Shown: one piece after another, positions 1 through 11,887 of the stretch
Layout of the letters: every line of letters starts with the position of its first letter
Position numbering within the stretch: position 1 is the first letter of the stretch
Translations under genes and position numbers: made by a program
Assembly: GCA_023053685.1 (NCBI GenBank)
Contig: JALIGW010000001.1
Location: forward strand, 55,239,359-55,303,358
Source of the DNA: Diadophis punctatus similis
Taxonomy: Eukaryota; Chordata; Lepidosauria; Squamata; Dipsadidae
Reading direction: 5' to 3'
DNA: 64,000 nt
The notes under the pieces: generated by a model
Told to the model about the DNA's origin: nothing
What the model saw: only the letters and a program-made list of their open reading frames with translations
Databases searched by the model: none

Positions 1-21
1 GATAAGTTAATATCCTCTATG

Positions 22-155
22 CAGACCTGTCAAACTGGCGGCCCACGGGCCAGATAAATCACACGCAGACCATGCCCACACTGCCTCCGCAAAGGGAAAA
101 AATGTTGCAATACATCACGATCCGGGCTGTGACGACATCAAGTTTGACACCCGTA
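22..155. mobile_element. Non-autonomous hAT-like element (MITE)
   Basis: The ends form an imperfect inverted repeat: CCTGTCAAACT near 26 and AGTTTGACACCCG near 141. A related copy with the same termini lies at 40201-40317. No coding capacity. The family call rests on terminal similarity to other hAT-type short elements in the window; a clean target duplication could not be shown. Confidence 0.5.
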
Positions 156-1097
156 CCAGTCTATAGCATCTCACATGTAGTCCAATCATTCAGCAGAGGA
201 TGCCCAGAGAATGCAGAAGGAATAGTCAGGAGGTTTCCACTGCTGCCCCAGGCAATTGCTCCCTGAAGCAATGCTTCACTTTGCCCCAAGAACAAGTTTA
301 ATTTAAATGACTCCCACAAATGATTTGTATGTATTGCAGAATTACTAGGGTTGACAATGGAAAGATTAGAAGGGAAGCCTGTTTGCTGACATATTTTATG
401 GTCTTCAGGAGCATTGCGCTGGCATGAGTTTCTACATGTTTTCAATAAAAAGTGTAGCAGGTCGACTTCTGGTTAGAGCAATTTTACCTCAGCAATGTCT
501 GGAATTTAGTTTCTTGTACTAAACCAGCAAAGCACAAAAAGAAATATTTGTTTATAGATGTTATTGCATTTTTGTGAATTTAGGAGGGATGGAAATAATC
601 ATATTTGAGCTCATCCAAAAACATTCTTGACTAACAAGCTACGAAGATATTTTTCATGCATTTGTAAGAAAAATAGCTTGGCATAAAATTATCCCCTAAA
701 CTCAGCTGAAGATGTTACCTAGCCTGGTAACGAAATGTTTGGAAACCAACCCACAAGCTCGGAGAACAAACCTTCACCCTCATCCTACACCAGAGCTACA
801 GATATTCGCCACTATTGCAAATAAAATTATTGCAAAAGAAATGTAACAGTATATTTAAACATCTTGGATATTCTATTTTAAGGTTCTCTCACAAGTACTG
901 GGAGTAGAAATTTTGATTTTTATATTCCAAGGAAACATCCATAAGAATATGGAATATAGAAATAATCAGTTTCAACAAAATGACAAAATAAATGTAATGC
1001 AAGCTCTGTTCCTTATGTACATGTATGCAATGTCTTGATGCACATACATGTTGGAATAGTCCTCAACATATGATTATTTGTTCAACTGTTTGAAGTT
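156..1097. other. Non-coding, no gene seen
   Basis: AT-rich sequence with only short random reading frames and no exon-like signals. Apart from the Penelope-like fragment near 700 nothing is recognised. Confidence 0.6.
690..775 (+). mobile_element. Penelope-like element fragment with hammerhead-like core
   Basis: At 706-735 the plus strand reads CTGAAGA, a stem made of TGTTACC and GGTAAC, then GAAA. This is the layout of the conserved core of hammerhead ribozymes found in Penelope-like terminal repeats. The core has CTGAAGA instead of the canonical CTGATGA, so it is probably inactive. Assignment is by structure and resemblance only. Confidence 0.4.
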
Positions 1098-2129
1098 ATG
1101 GTAGTACTGAACAAAGGGAATTATGATTCATGCCCAAAGTTACAGCTGTTGCAATTCCCCCACTCTGACTTGATCAAAATTGCAACCTGCTCATACTTAG
1201 AACCACAAGAGTGGTTCAATTCCCCCACCTGCCTGTCCACCCCACCCAACCCCCATCTTTGCTTTTTGGCTCTGCTGTCATGTCCTCCGCCATCCCAGCG
1301 GACTTTTGAGATCTTGCTCCTGTTGATGATGAGGCATGCCTGGCTTGGCCTGGCCTTCATGCTAAGAGGTCCCGCTAATTAAGTCTGGGGCTGCTTGCTT
1401 ACTTGCTTCTGCCCAGACCCATATTGGGGCACCAGAAGAAGCAGAAACCATCAAGTAAGAAGCATCAGTACGGTTGCACCAAAAAGTGGGATGCTTTTTA
1501 CTTTTTTTTACCTTTTTACTTTTTTTTACTTTTTTTTTGCAGCATGAAGCCCAGCCAAGCCATCAGTCCAGGCATACCTTGTCAGTGGGAGCAAGAGGAC
1601 TGCAAAATCAGTTGAGGCAGCAGGCGTCTCAGAGTGGGGTGTAGCAGGGACAGATATGGCTGGGACTGGATTGGGGTAACTGCATCTTTCTGGAGCATGG
1701 CAAGCAGCCCTAGAGTTGTGCAGATCTGGATCTGCTTGCTGCCCTACAAGGCAGGGCGCATCATGACCAAAAGGGCAGAGAGGGGAGGAGATACAGGTCA
1801 GTGGGGAAGTTGGAGGCAGCCTCTTAATTTACTGAGGCTCAATGCTAGGAGAGACCAAGCCTGGAATTGCTTGGATTGGAGTGGGTATTTGCTTAACAAC
1901 CCAAAATTCATGGTTAACAACAGCAACCAAGAATGCCAGGATTGCCATTGTTACAGTCACCTGACATCTTGCTCTATGACCTCATTGCTTAGCAATGGAA
2001 ATTCAGGACCTAACTGTTGTCATAAGTCAAGGACTGCCAGTACAATACAAAGATATCAGAACTTGTGCTATGATGGTATTTGCTCCCCATTTCCCCACCA
2101 GCAGATGCCAATGGAGATGTTTGTATAGT
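1098..2129. other. Non-coding, partly repeat-like
   Basis: Several short overlapping open frames occur here but none has a domain, splice context or biased codon use. 1860-2060 (TTGCTTAACAAC, AACAGCAACCA, GGAAATTC blocks) resembles 12790-13150 and is part of an interspersed reptile repeat. Confidence 0.5.
1498..1543 (+). repeat. T-rich tandem tract with TTTTTTTAC units
   Basis: Four to five imperfect units of about ten bases, each a run of T followed by AC or ACC. Low-complexity DNA with no coding meaning. Confidence 0.7.
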
Positions 2130-2523
2130 AAAACTTCTAGACTTATAGTCCTCGAGCTACAACCACAATTGAGCCCAAAATTTCTGTTGCTAAGTGAGAC
2201 GTTCGTTAAATGAGTTTTGTCCCATTTTACCACCTTTCTTGCCACAATTGTTAAGTGAATCACTGCAGTTGTTAAGTGATAAGGTTGTGAAGTGAATCTG
2301 GCTTTCCCATTGACTTTGCTTGTCAGAAAGTCACAAAAGGTGATCACATGACCCCGGGACACAACCATCATATATAGGAGTCAATTCCCAAGCTTCTGAA
2401 TTTGAACACGTGATCATAGGGATGTTGCAATGGTCATACGTTTGAAAAGTGGTCATAAGTCACATTTTTCAGTGGCTTTGTAACTTCGAACAGTCACTAA
2501 ATGAACTGTTGTAAGTCAAAGAT
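2130..2523 (+). repeat. Interspersed repeat, copy 1
   Basis: About 390 bp with motif blocks TTTCTGTTGCTAAGTGAGAC, TTGTTAAGTGAATCACTG, GGTGATCACATGACCCC and GTCACTAAATGAAC, ending near GTAAGTCAAAG. The same blocks in the same order recur at 24718-25125, so this is a dispersed family. It looks like a non-autonomous DNA element rather than a gene; the superfamily is not settled. Confidence 0.65.
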
Positions 2524-3222
2524 TTCCTTTATATCTCACCTCTGATTATTCTTGAATTACTGGTAAAATACAGTTTGCTACAATTTATTTGTGCTTAGTT
2601 GTGCCAAAGGAACTTTTAGAATTTTGCTCTGAAAGGAAATGTTTGCTTTGAAGCAGAGCATTTCTTGTTTGCCTTCCTGTCTCAGCTGCACACAGGCTTT
2701 TGAATATTTTTTTTTCTTGTTTCAAACTACATTTCCTCCCTTTATTTTTTTTTAAAAAGGCTTTATTCTTGTAGCCTCAAGTTATTTTAAAGCAGATGTG
2801 GTTTTGTTCTGTGTGTGTATGCACATGTGGTGTTTGTTCACACATTCATATGTGTATGCATAGCATATACACTCTGCTTGTGTATATAACCCACATTCTT
2901 GTGTATTGTGTATACACGTTACCTTGTGTTCTTATTACTCTTTTATATTGATCTTGCAAAAGGCTGTCAGATACTTTCAAGTTCCTTCCATATGTGGAGA
3001 AGAGGACTATTGCTGTGGGCCTCCCTCAATTTCCATCCCCACATAGACTGTGTCCTATATAGTAAATGTGACAAGGTAAGGAGAGAGCTTTTCAATCACT
3101 TTACCAGCAACAGCCAAGGGAGGGGGAGGGGTATCTATTCTTTTCTTTGTAAGGAAGTAACACATTGTGTCAAAGTTGATTCTCCCCAAGTGCTGTGTCT
3201 ATGTGCCATTATATATTTGCTA
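2524..3222. other. Non-coding, no gene seen
   Basis: AT-rich sequence with a mild TGTGTGTATGCACATG stretch around 2805-2910. The 160-codon open frame at 2899-3381 runs into a transposon and has no domain, so it is treated as chance. Confidence 0.6.
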
Positions 3223-3357
3223 CCCTGTTTCCCCCAAAATAAGACATCCCCTGATAATAAGCCCAATTGGGCTTTTGAGTGCATGGCAATAAGGCCAAGC
3301 GCTTATTTCAGGGTTCAAAAAAATAAAAGGCAGGGTCTTATTTTCAGGGAAACATGG
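3223..3357. mobile_element. TA-targeting MITE, short type
   Basis: A 135 bp element flanked by TA on both sides (3221-3222 and 3358-3359). Its ends are an imperfect inverted repeat: CCCTGTTTCCCCCAAAATAA on the left and TTATTTTCAGGGAAACATGG on the right. The ATAAGAC block near each end is shared with the larger TA elements in this window. TA target use points to the Tc1/mariner superfamily. Confidence 0.7.
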
Positions 3358-3625
3358 TATTACTACTCAAAAGAGCAGTAGTATTTTGCACAGACAGATT
3401 ACAAAGTTTATAACAATATTTTAGATTTTAGGGTATGTAATTCTATTTTTCAGGAATATGAAAAATTACATAATAAAGAAAACTAAGGAGTTGACTTGTG
3501 TCATAGTGATAAGTAGTACTTAACGTTTTCAGATCATTTTTTAAAAACTCATGGAGTATTGTAAGGCTATTTTAACATTTTAGAGATTATCAGTGTGAAT
3601 GTTTTCAGAACATGGATAAATTTAT

Positions 3626-3690
3626 TTTATTTATTTTTATTTATTTATTTTTATTTATTTTATTATTTACCATTTATTTATTAAAATGGT
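3626..3690. repeat. TTTA-rich microsatellite
   Basis: Imperfect repeats of TTTA and TTTTA. Confidence 0.7.
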
Positions 3691-4174
3691 AAAACCCATT
3701 TTATAGTCCAAGCCTATGTTGGAGGAAGAACACAGATGCAACAGCACTGTAACACAGAAATGGTCCATTTGAGATATTTGCTTTATTTCTTTACTGCTAT
3801 ATTGCTTTATAGGCCAAGCCTATAAAACTGAGGAGTGTCTGCCAAGTATCCTCAAAGACAATTTCCATGCTAAACACCTTTTATTTCAGCATGAGCAGCA
3901 GCCAGAGATGATGGGACCTCTAGTCTTAATTTCTGAAAGACCAACGATTCCCTGTGTCTATTTTTTTTAAAGATTAACTTTAAAAAGAGGAAATGGCCCA
4001 AACAAAATTTATGTGCACATTTTTGCTATTTGTCTCCTGTTTTTGAGATCAGCTACTTACTGAAGAATGAGATTTGTTTGTTTAAAACATTTGATACTCC
4101 ATTTAACATTTTAGAAAGTTAAAAAGAATAAGTTAAAATAGGCAACAATTCTACTTTCTACAAAACTGAAATGG
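3691..4174. other. Non-coding, no gene seen
   Basis: No open frame, splice pair or recognised repeat. Confidence 0.5.
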
Positions 4175-4175
4175 A

Positions 4176-4259
<84 letters not shown>
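4175..4259. repeat. Compound (AC)n(AG)n microsatellite
   Basis: About 17 bases of AC repeat pass directly into about 68 bases of nearly pure AG repeat. Long frames through it (Ser-Leu or Arg-Glu repeats) are artefacts. Confidence 0.95.
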
Positions 4260-4261
<2 letters not shown>

Positions 4262-4269
4262 CCATAATT

Positions 4270-4378
4270 ATAACACTATTTCTCAATCTCAGCAATTTTA
4301 AGATATGTGGACTGCAACACAGAATTTCCCAGCCAACATGCTGGGTGGGGAATTCTGAGATTGAGAAGCACTGTGTTA
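4270..4378. mobile_element. Degraded fold-back element
   Basis: An imperfect inverted repeat with the blocks TTTCTCAATCTCAGCAATTT, GTGGACT, CAGAATTTCCCAGCCA and GGGGAATTCTGAGATTGAGA. It resembles the intact fold-back at 57132-57265 (GTGGACTTCAACTCCCAGAA core) but part of the second arm is deleted. Confidence 0.55.
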
Positions 4379-4689
4379 TGTACAGCATCAGGTGTTCAAT
4401 AACACAAAAATAATAATAATTAATGAACACATTTTTTTAAAATGTTATAAATTTCTTATTCTTAAGAAATTATTTCCTCACTAGCAACTTATATTGTTTC
4501 TGTGAATTTTACTGCAGCGAATTGTGGCTCAGATGCATCCCATTAACTGTTTTTATAGGACACGTTTTTATGACACAGCAACCTTTACTGTATTAGGTGG
4601 CGAAGTGTCTGTGTGTCTAAATTTGTCTTTAGCTATCGCATTTTAAAACAGTGTTTTCCATCTTCCATAAGCCTTGGAAAACAAATGAT

Positions 4690-4800
4690 TAGTGATAACC
4701 TTATTCACAGTCATAGTCATAATAATATAATTTATTAAACCTATGTCTCCTGCCACTCAAGGGTTCTAGGCAACTCACAACAGTCAAATAAAAAAAAACT
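4690..4800 (-). mobile_element. LINE 3' tail fragment (L2/CR1 group)
   Basis: TTTATTAAACCTATGT followed by CCACTCAAGGGTTCTAGGCA and CTCACAAC matches the layout of the 3' end of reptile L2/CR1-group LINEs read in reverse, an A-rich tail after a GCCGCCC-like box. Short and diverged. Confidence 0.45.
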
Positions 4801-7800
4801 ATTGCAGTCAGCAGTTGGCCTTTGCTGACCTTTTATTGGCCAGTGGAGCCTGCTACCAGCCTGCACCCTCTAATCACTAGTCCCTGTCTTGCAGGATCAA
4901 TTTGCCTTGCGTTGCAAGAGAAACTAGGAATCAGACCTAGAGGCCTATCCATGTCATGCCTTCCTGCACTTTACAAAACAGTACCCAGACATTGTTCATG
5001 CTCCTTATGGACATTTAACTTGAAGCTGACTAGATTTGTTATTAAACAAATAATAGATCTCTTAACAAGCTGTCTGAGCTCCTCCCACAATCCACCAAGT
5101 TGTTAACTGGGCTCTTTCTTGCCACAAGTCTTCCAGAAGATGGCCAGTGATACAGTGAAGAAGAAGCAAGTCACCAATGGTGACTTCAAGAAATTCTCTT
5201 TAAGACTATTTGTTATAAAAATTGAGAAAACTTAACATGACTTTGAAAATTCTGGGTAAAATATGACAACTTTATACGGCCTAACATTCACTGAACTTTC
5301 AGATATTCATTACATATTGCCTGGGATTCTACCATGTGAACGCTGATACCATATTTCAGACATTATTTATATATCAAAATGTCCAGTCTTTTAGAATAAT
5401 TAGTACTACTCAATATATTGCATCTCGAGAGAAATTTGGGTAACGTCTTGTCAGAATTTGCAGATCAATCCAATTTCTAAATTTTGGAAATGAAAGCAAT
5501 TTTCTTTATATGCTAGTACATTCTAAAATTCTGTATTAAAATCCTGAAATAGAATCTCTCCAACTTTCTTGTTGCTTGCTTGCTGTCCCAACCAGGAATA
5601 TTCCTCTTGACAGCACACTCACTCATCAGCTCACCCAGAGCTGTGGTTTAGATAATTTCCTGTCAGTAAAGTCTGATTAGCAAAAACATTTTTTTTAAAT
5701 CACAAGCCTAACTTTGACAAATGAACAACTAGACTTGATATCTTTCTCCTTAATTGCCAAAATAAATGTATCTACATTATTGTTTATTTGCTGTAATATT
5801 TCAGATTTAAGCCACATTGTAAACACTTGAAGAGAGTTAAAAATCTATTTGAAACAGCTCTTCCTATGCTATGGACCTAACTTGTCTTTAATAAAATGGA
5901 AATTTATAGTACAACAGACTTGCGTCTTCCATATTACCTCTGTCAAAGAGAAACAGATAGATCCTGAGTACTTGTTTGTGTCTCTTTTCTGTTCCTTTCA
6001 ACAGCACTCTGGAATCCAGATGTGAGAGACAGCTGTAACACCAAATTCATTAAGACTCATTTTTGATCTCAGCCCTCATTATGCTTAGGCTTTAAAACAA
6101 ACACTTTATTGTTAAGAAACCTTTATTTTGAACAGGTACTGTAGAAAAGTATTAAATCCACAATTAAATCAGATTTGGATTCTGTGTTTTTATCACTCCC
6201 TGATAGAAATTAGTACTGGCGTTCTTCTGGTAAGGAAGTGCGTGCAATGTGCATGCTTGTAAATTGTTATTGTGCCACATCTGGAATTCACTTTGACATT
6301 TTTCATCTCAGTGTGATAACTTCTATTGACACATTATGCCAGTTTTATCAATTTCACATTTAGGCACTTTTCAATTCACAGAGAAGAGAACTGTAAGGCA
6401 AATCCACCATATTTCAAAATGAAAACTTAAGAATCAGATGAGCTGTAAGCAAGCTGAGGCTTAACTGGAAATTGGCACACAACATTTAGATCAGAAGAAC
6501 ATTTCTGCCCTCCAGAAACAGCTTTGCGCAAACCACATTGCCCAGGAAAAGGAAATGATGGTCTCTTGGGCAATCTCTGAGGAAGAAGCAATATGCCACA
6601 CATCTCTTTGTTTAGGGTTTAGTAGCACAAGGAAGTTTTTTAAGTGCAGTTGTACAGATGATCTTTATCGTAAAGGGTTGAAATTGATCAGGAAAAACTT
6701 CCTATGACATGCCAATGATAACTAAGAGTAGTAAGATCTACCACATTTTATATAAAGTTTTTTTTCTCTATTCTTCAAGATGGTTTGAAATACACTGTAT
6801 GTTTTCTATTTATTATTAAAATTATTATTATTTCCCACTGGCATTTACATTATTTGATAACCAAACTCTTAAGAGATTTTTAAAATTGTGACAGGTAGAA
6901 ATCCAATATATAAAATAATCCAAAATGAATTGAAATCCCCCTTCTTCCCCTGAAGTTGTCATCTGAATTTCCAGTAAATGATATCTGTGATATTACTTCC
7001 TTTTGTCCTTCTGAACATATCTGAGAATCCAGTGTCAGAGATTTCTGCTATAGTAGGTACTCATGCAATCAAAATATGATGCTCTCTTATCTAGTCCACA
7101 GGATGGCTTTTCGATCTTGCTTTTAATCTGCCTTATATTATGGGTTTTGATTTTAAGCTGTTTTATTTTAATATTCTTTCCAGTCAGAATTTATTTGATT
7201 TCACTATCCCACACCTACTCACTGGGATCTTGCTATACCAACCATGTGATTGTTAATTTTTATGTGTTATATTTTGAATAGTATCTCAGCCCTTACAGAG
7301 CTAAAAGGAAGAATATAATTTTTTTTAAAAAGCTATAGATCATTGAAAGCTATCAGTTACCCAGTTCCAAAGCAGGGTTTTCAGGGTTTGATTTGTGACA
7401 CTGGATTTTAAATCTTTCTTCTGTGTGATTTGCCACGTATATCAGAATTTTTGGTCATGGCAATTCCACACTAGCCATGCACATTTTTTTTGAAGCCCTA
7501 GAGTCACAAATTACAGAACTGCTAAGGGTAGGTATTACCATCATATTCTGGATGCTTTCAACTGGCCTCCTGTGAAAGAAATGCATATCTATTTCTCCTG
7601 TTAAATATTAGATTGTAAGCATATCAAGGCAGTGATTCTCTTGCCGTGTGTAATGCCATAGCACTGATGGTTCTATAACAAATTAATCACAATAAAAATA
7701 ATAGGCTTGATCATACAGAAATGTTATTCAAATATTCTACTTGAAAAATATTTAGGTTTGTTTAGCACAGAATCAGTTTCAGTAGTTATTCTCTTTCAGT

Positions 7801-8614
7801 CCTCTAGAATAAACTCAATTTCATTGTAAATTACAGCCAACATAATTACTATTTATTACCTTTGATACATGGAAGTTGAGTCATGGCAACTGACTTTTCT
7901 TTTCTTTTGTTTGAAACGTTTCTCTGCTAATCCTGTAGCTTCAGTCTGAGTCTTTGATGTATTAATTTCAATTTAGCACAATGTTAAGTTTACCTCTCAC
8001 TGACTGTATTTTTACAATGCATAACTGATGTAGTTCCAACTTACTGTTTTAGGGAAGTTTAACTTTCTATTCATACATAAAAGCCTTAAGCCACTTAGTG
8101 GGTATCTTATACTAGCATCTGGAACTTCCTTACAAAGCTTTGGGAGCAGAACCACTCATTTTTGTTTTCGTACTCTCCTTATTTCAAGATGTCTGATGTC
8201 CCAACCAGCATCTTCAGCAACATAATCTATATTATTTTGCTCACTTGTTAAGGAAATTGTAGTTGATTGTAGTTGCTATACATAAAAATGTGCATCTGCA
8301 CACACCCTTTTGTATGATTGCTGTTTTTACCAAACCCAATTTAGGTTGGTTAGGAATGAAAGGTTTGTGAAAGCATTCATAAGTCAAGAACTGTAATCCT
8401 CCCCATTTATAAAGAAATAACTGAAATGCAGAAGTTCATCATGAAAAATTGGTGAACCACAAGGCAAAATATTGCACCTTTCCAGAGACAAGCTATGACT
8501 GAAGGCCAAACTCACCACATGAAAATCAGTTAACTAGCAGCCATGTAATTAAACAATTGGCTTGCACCCTGAGATTCATCAGAAAAAACATAAGGGAATA
8601 TTTGGCTGTAAAAT
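4801..8614. other. Non-coding intergenic-like DNA, no gene seen
   Basis: About 3.8 kb of AT-rich sequence in which I recognise no exon, RNA gene or clear repeat family. All open frames are under 100 codons and lack splice context. Confidence 0.5.
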
Positions 8615-9530
8615 TAGAGATGTAAAATTTCTGGAAATTTTGAAGCTCGGAAAAAAAACCCGGGTTTTTTCTGTTTTTTTTCGGGGGGGGAAACGGAAAT
8701 TTTTGGAAAAATTGAAAAAATGCTACATTAGCACTTTTTTGTCTTTTTAAGATTGAAAGTCATTCTGTTACTTTAGGAACATAAAATATGACTATGGACA
8801 ATTTGACTTGGCATAAAATTATCACAACTAGCATATTAAAAATATAGTGTAGCCAAACAATGATCACAAACAGAATTTACTTTTTTATAATATTTATTTG
8901 TAATTGTAACAAAGGGAGCAACAATCTCCTGAACTGCTTACTAGTTTACGTGGAACAGCCAAAAAGCCTCCACAAAACAATTTTCAAAACCAAAAGTAAC
9001 AATTTTTCATATTTCCTCTCCACAGTATTAAATAAAAATAAAAACCCCATTCTCATAAGTCCCTTCATTCAGCACAGGTCCTTTTTGTTGCTCTGTATTT
9101 TCTTCCAATGCTTTTGAGGCCTAGTGAAGAGGACAGAACAAATCAAACACACCCACTAACATGCAAAAGCAAAACTGAAACCTTTTTCTTGTTACAATAG
9201 CAGCACCTCCTAAAGGAAGAAATGCATACTGTTCTTGCATTGGAGGGTTCAGTTTGTTACCTAGGACTTGCTTGTCCTCACTCAGTGCACAGAAATTAGA
9301 ATAATCTGATATCATACGTTTTTTTAGAAATGATTTGGAAAATATTTGAACACCCTGTGTTAAAATATTTTATTCATCATGTTAAAATAAAATATTCCAC
9401 AATTTTTTTTCTTTTTTCAATTTTTCTAAATTTTTTGGAAAAAAACAAAAAAGCCTTCAAGAAAAAAATGAAAAAACCCACGGTTTTTTTCCGAATTTTT
9501 CCGGTTTTTTTCCGGGCCTTCACATCTCTA
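8615..9530. mobile_element. hAT element, 916 bp, with perfect 8 bp target duplication
   Basis: Termini are TAGAGATGTAAAATTTC and, inverted, GGCCTTCACATCTCTA. The flanks are identical 8 bp direct repeats, TGTAAAAT at 8607-8614 and 9531-9538, diagnostic of hAT transposition. The arms are rich in GGAAAAA/TTTTTCC runs. The middle (about 8740-9390) carries no transposase motif that I can see, so it is non-autonomous or decayed. A 172 bp relative sits at 46998-47169. Confidence 0.85.
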
Positions 9531-9538
9531 TGTAAAAT

Positions 9539-10394
9539 TAAAGAAAAATTCTGATTGATTTCGCACAGGAAGAATCATATCTCTTGTAATCTCATTTAAG
9601 GACACATTTTCTACATAAAATACCATTTTTGTTTTGCTTTGTTTTTGGCCATTCTATCTTCATATATTGGTCCATTCTCACAGGCCTCATAGCTTTGCAT
9701 AGACCTCACTTCTCTCAGGGAAGTATTAACAGGAGAGCTGGCTTCCATAAAGAAGAAAAAAGCACTAAAGATTTCTGATATTTTTGCAATGTTAGACAAG
9801 TTTTATTTACACATCTATAAGCAGAAAATAATCAGAATAACATGTACCCTATCCTGTGCAGCAAATTACCTGCCACACATCATTCTTTCCCCACCACTAA
9901 TTCCGCACACATGCTTTTACAGTGTATCCTCAGAAATACCCTCAAAATGCAATTCATGTTATTATTATAATATCATATTTCATAAGAAATGTGTGTATGT
10001 GGAAGCTGGAAAAAGAAAGTAACAAACTGCAGTGAAGAAAGTAACAAACTTGCAGTGATGTGGATCATTAATTTCTTCACCTGGTAGATTGTGGACCAAA
10101 CTGCATGTCATCCTCTAACTAAGGGTAATATTAGCTAGAGAACTACAACTGTGTTTTCAGCAACGTGTGGAGGCAGGAATTGTTTACAGTCAGTTATGAA
10201 CATGGTAAAAGTTTTCACCAGGACATTGCCACAATGGAAAAACAATACAAAGGCAACTGGAATCATCAGTGCTGGCTGACAATTGTTCGACACTGCAGAG
10301 AGACTGATTACAAATGAAAATCAGCAGCAAAAATCTTTTGGTTCAGTTGAACTCATGCAGTGTGTTGGAAACAAGCATTTAAATATATTATAGC
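9539..10394. other. Non-coding, no gene seen
   Basis: AT-rich; a short local direct duplication (GAAGAAAGTAACAAAC near 10010-10050) is the only structure noted. Confidence 0.5.
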
Positions 10395-10582
10395 CAGAGG
10401 TGGGCTGCTGCCGGTTCGGGTGAACCAGTAGTTCTGACTAGCGGTTAGGCCCGCCCACCTGCCCTGGCGCTATCCCGCCCTTTATAATCGCCATTTTTTC
10501 CTATGTCTCATGCATGTGCAGAAGGCGTCACATTTTCGGTTCTGGGCGAACCGGTTATTACAGTATGTGACGCCCACCTCTG
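10395..10582. mobile_element. hAT MITE, 188 bp
   Basis: Ends CAGAGGTGGGC and GCCCACCTCTG form a perfect 11 bp terminal inverted repeat. Flanking 8-mers are ATTATAGC (10387-10394) and ATCATAGC (10583-10590), 7 of 8 matching. No coding capacity. Same terminal type as the elements at 25515 and 36894. Confidence 0.85.
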
Positions 10583-10914
10583 ATCATAGCCATTAAACGT
10601 TTATTTCATATTTCATATTATTTCATATTTCTGAAATAAACATGATACAGTCATTCTGAAAGTATATTTGTGTGCAGTTTGAAGGGGTGTATCTTAATCA
10701 TTTTCAGGAAGGAAAACTTTTGAAAATAGACATCACACACAGTACTGTGGAAATCAGAACAACTGAAGCAAAATTGAATTGTGTTGCTGAAGAAAATTGT
10801 TAAGAATATCTTGGACTGCTTTGAGCAGTAAAACCAGACTGCTCACTGAAAGCATCAATGAAGCTAAAACTTAAATACTTTGGACACATAATGTGAAATG
10901 GCCCATTTAAGCCA
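10583..10914. other. Non-coding, no gene seen
   Basis: AT-rich with a local repeat of TTTCATATT around 10605-10630. Nothing else recognised. Confidence 0.5.
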
Positions 10915-11830
10915 GTGAGTCCAACCCCCTGCTCAGTTCAGGAATTCAAATTAAAGCACTCTGGATAAATGGCTATGTACTCTCTGCTTGAACACATCCA
11001 ATGTAGGAAGTCCATCGTCTGTCCCAGTAACTGGATCCAATGGTAGGATTCCACCCACCTCCCGCCCCAACATTTGATTGAAATTTATAACCTAAACCAA
11101 ATATTATATATCTTGTACTATGGAACAATAGAGAACAAGTCTTCATCATTTCTGTGTGTCTTCTTTTCAGGGATTTGAAAATTGCTGCCACATCCAGTCT
11201 TTTCTCAAGGCTCAGCATATCCAGTTCTTTCAAACTTTTTTTCCCAACAACCTAGTTTGCTAGTTTTCTGATCATCCTCATTGCCCTTCCTTAAGTATTG
11301 TGTCTCAAAATGGGCATGGTAGCCAAAATAGGTCTTATTAACACATTAACAAAGTGCATGTATACCTTCCCATGTTTTGGAAACTACTGGTGCAGCTTCT
11401 GTTGATACAGCTTAAAATTGCACTTTCTTTTTCTTGCAGCAACATCATGCTGCTGACTTATATCCAGGTTGTAATCAACTACACTGTTTTTTCCCATATG
11501 TATTATTACCAAGCCAGGTGTTTCAATCCTGTACACTTGTTTATTTGCATTTGCCTGAACTACATTTTATTGTTACTTTCAGCCCTTTCCTAGCCCATCA
11601 TTGTTCTGAGCCTTAATTTTTTTCTCCTGGGATATTAACTATTGTGTCACTTGGAAATCTGATAAGAATTCCTCCCACCTCATTAATTAAATATTGAAGA
11701 ATGGAGGATCCACAACTTAACTTTGTGGTGTCCTATTAATACATCCATCTATCCCACATCATCCAGACCTCATTCTATCATATTGTAATCACGTTATGGG
11801 TATATTCTAAGAATTCTTTTGCTGAAATTC
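10915..11830 (-). mobile_element. Old CR1-type LINE 3' region
   Basis: Blocks typical of a CR1 3' part read from the other strand: GTCCAACCCCCTGCTCA, CATCCAGTCTTTTCTCAAGG, CTCAGCATATCCAG, then TGCAGCAACATCATGCTGCT and TATTATTACCAAGCCAGGTG. Heavily mutated, with no surviving reading frame. A TG/CA microsatellite follows directly at 11838. Confidence 0.65.
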
Positions 11831-11837
11831 AGATATA

Positions 11838-11887
11838 GTGTGTGTGTGTGTGTGTGGTGTGTATACACAAACAAACGCACACACACA
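11838..11887. repeat. TG/CA microsatellite
   Basis: A (TG)n run passes through GTATAC into (CA)n, giving a small palindromic alternating purine-pyrimidine tract. Confidence 0.85.

Noticed and set aside
2899..3381. 160-codon plus-strand frame
   Set aside because: No domain, ends inside a MITE, no splice or promoter context.
4158..4430. Ser-Leu and Arg-Glu repeat proteins
   Set aside because: Translation of an AG microsatellite.
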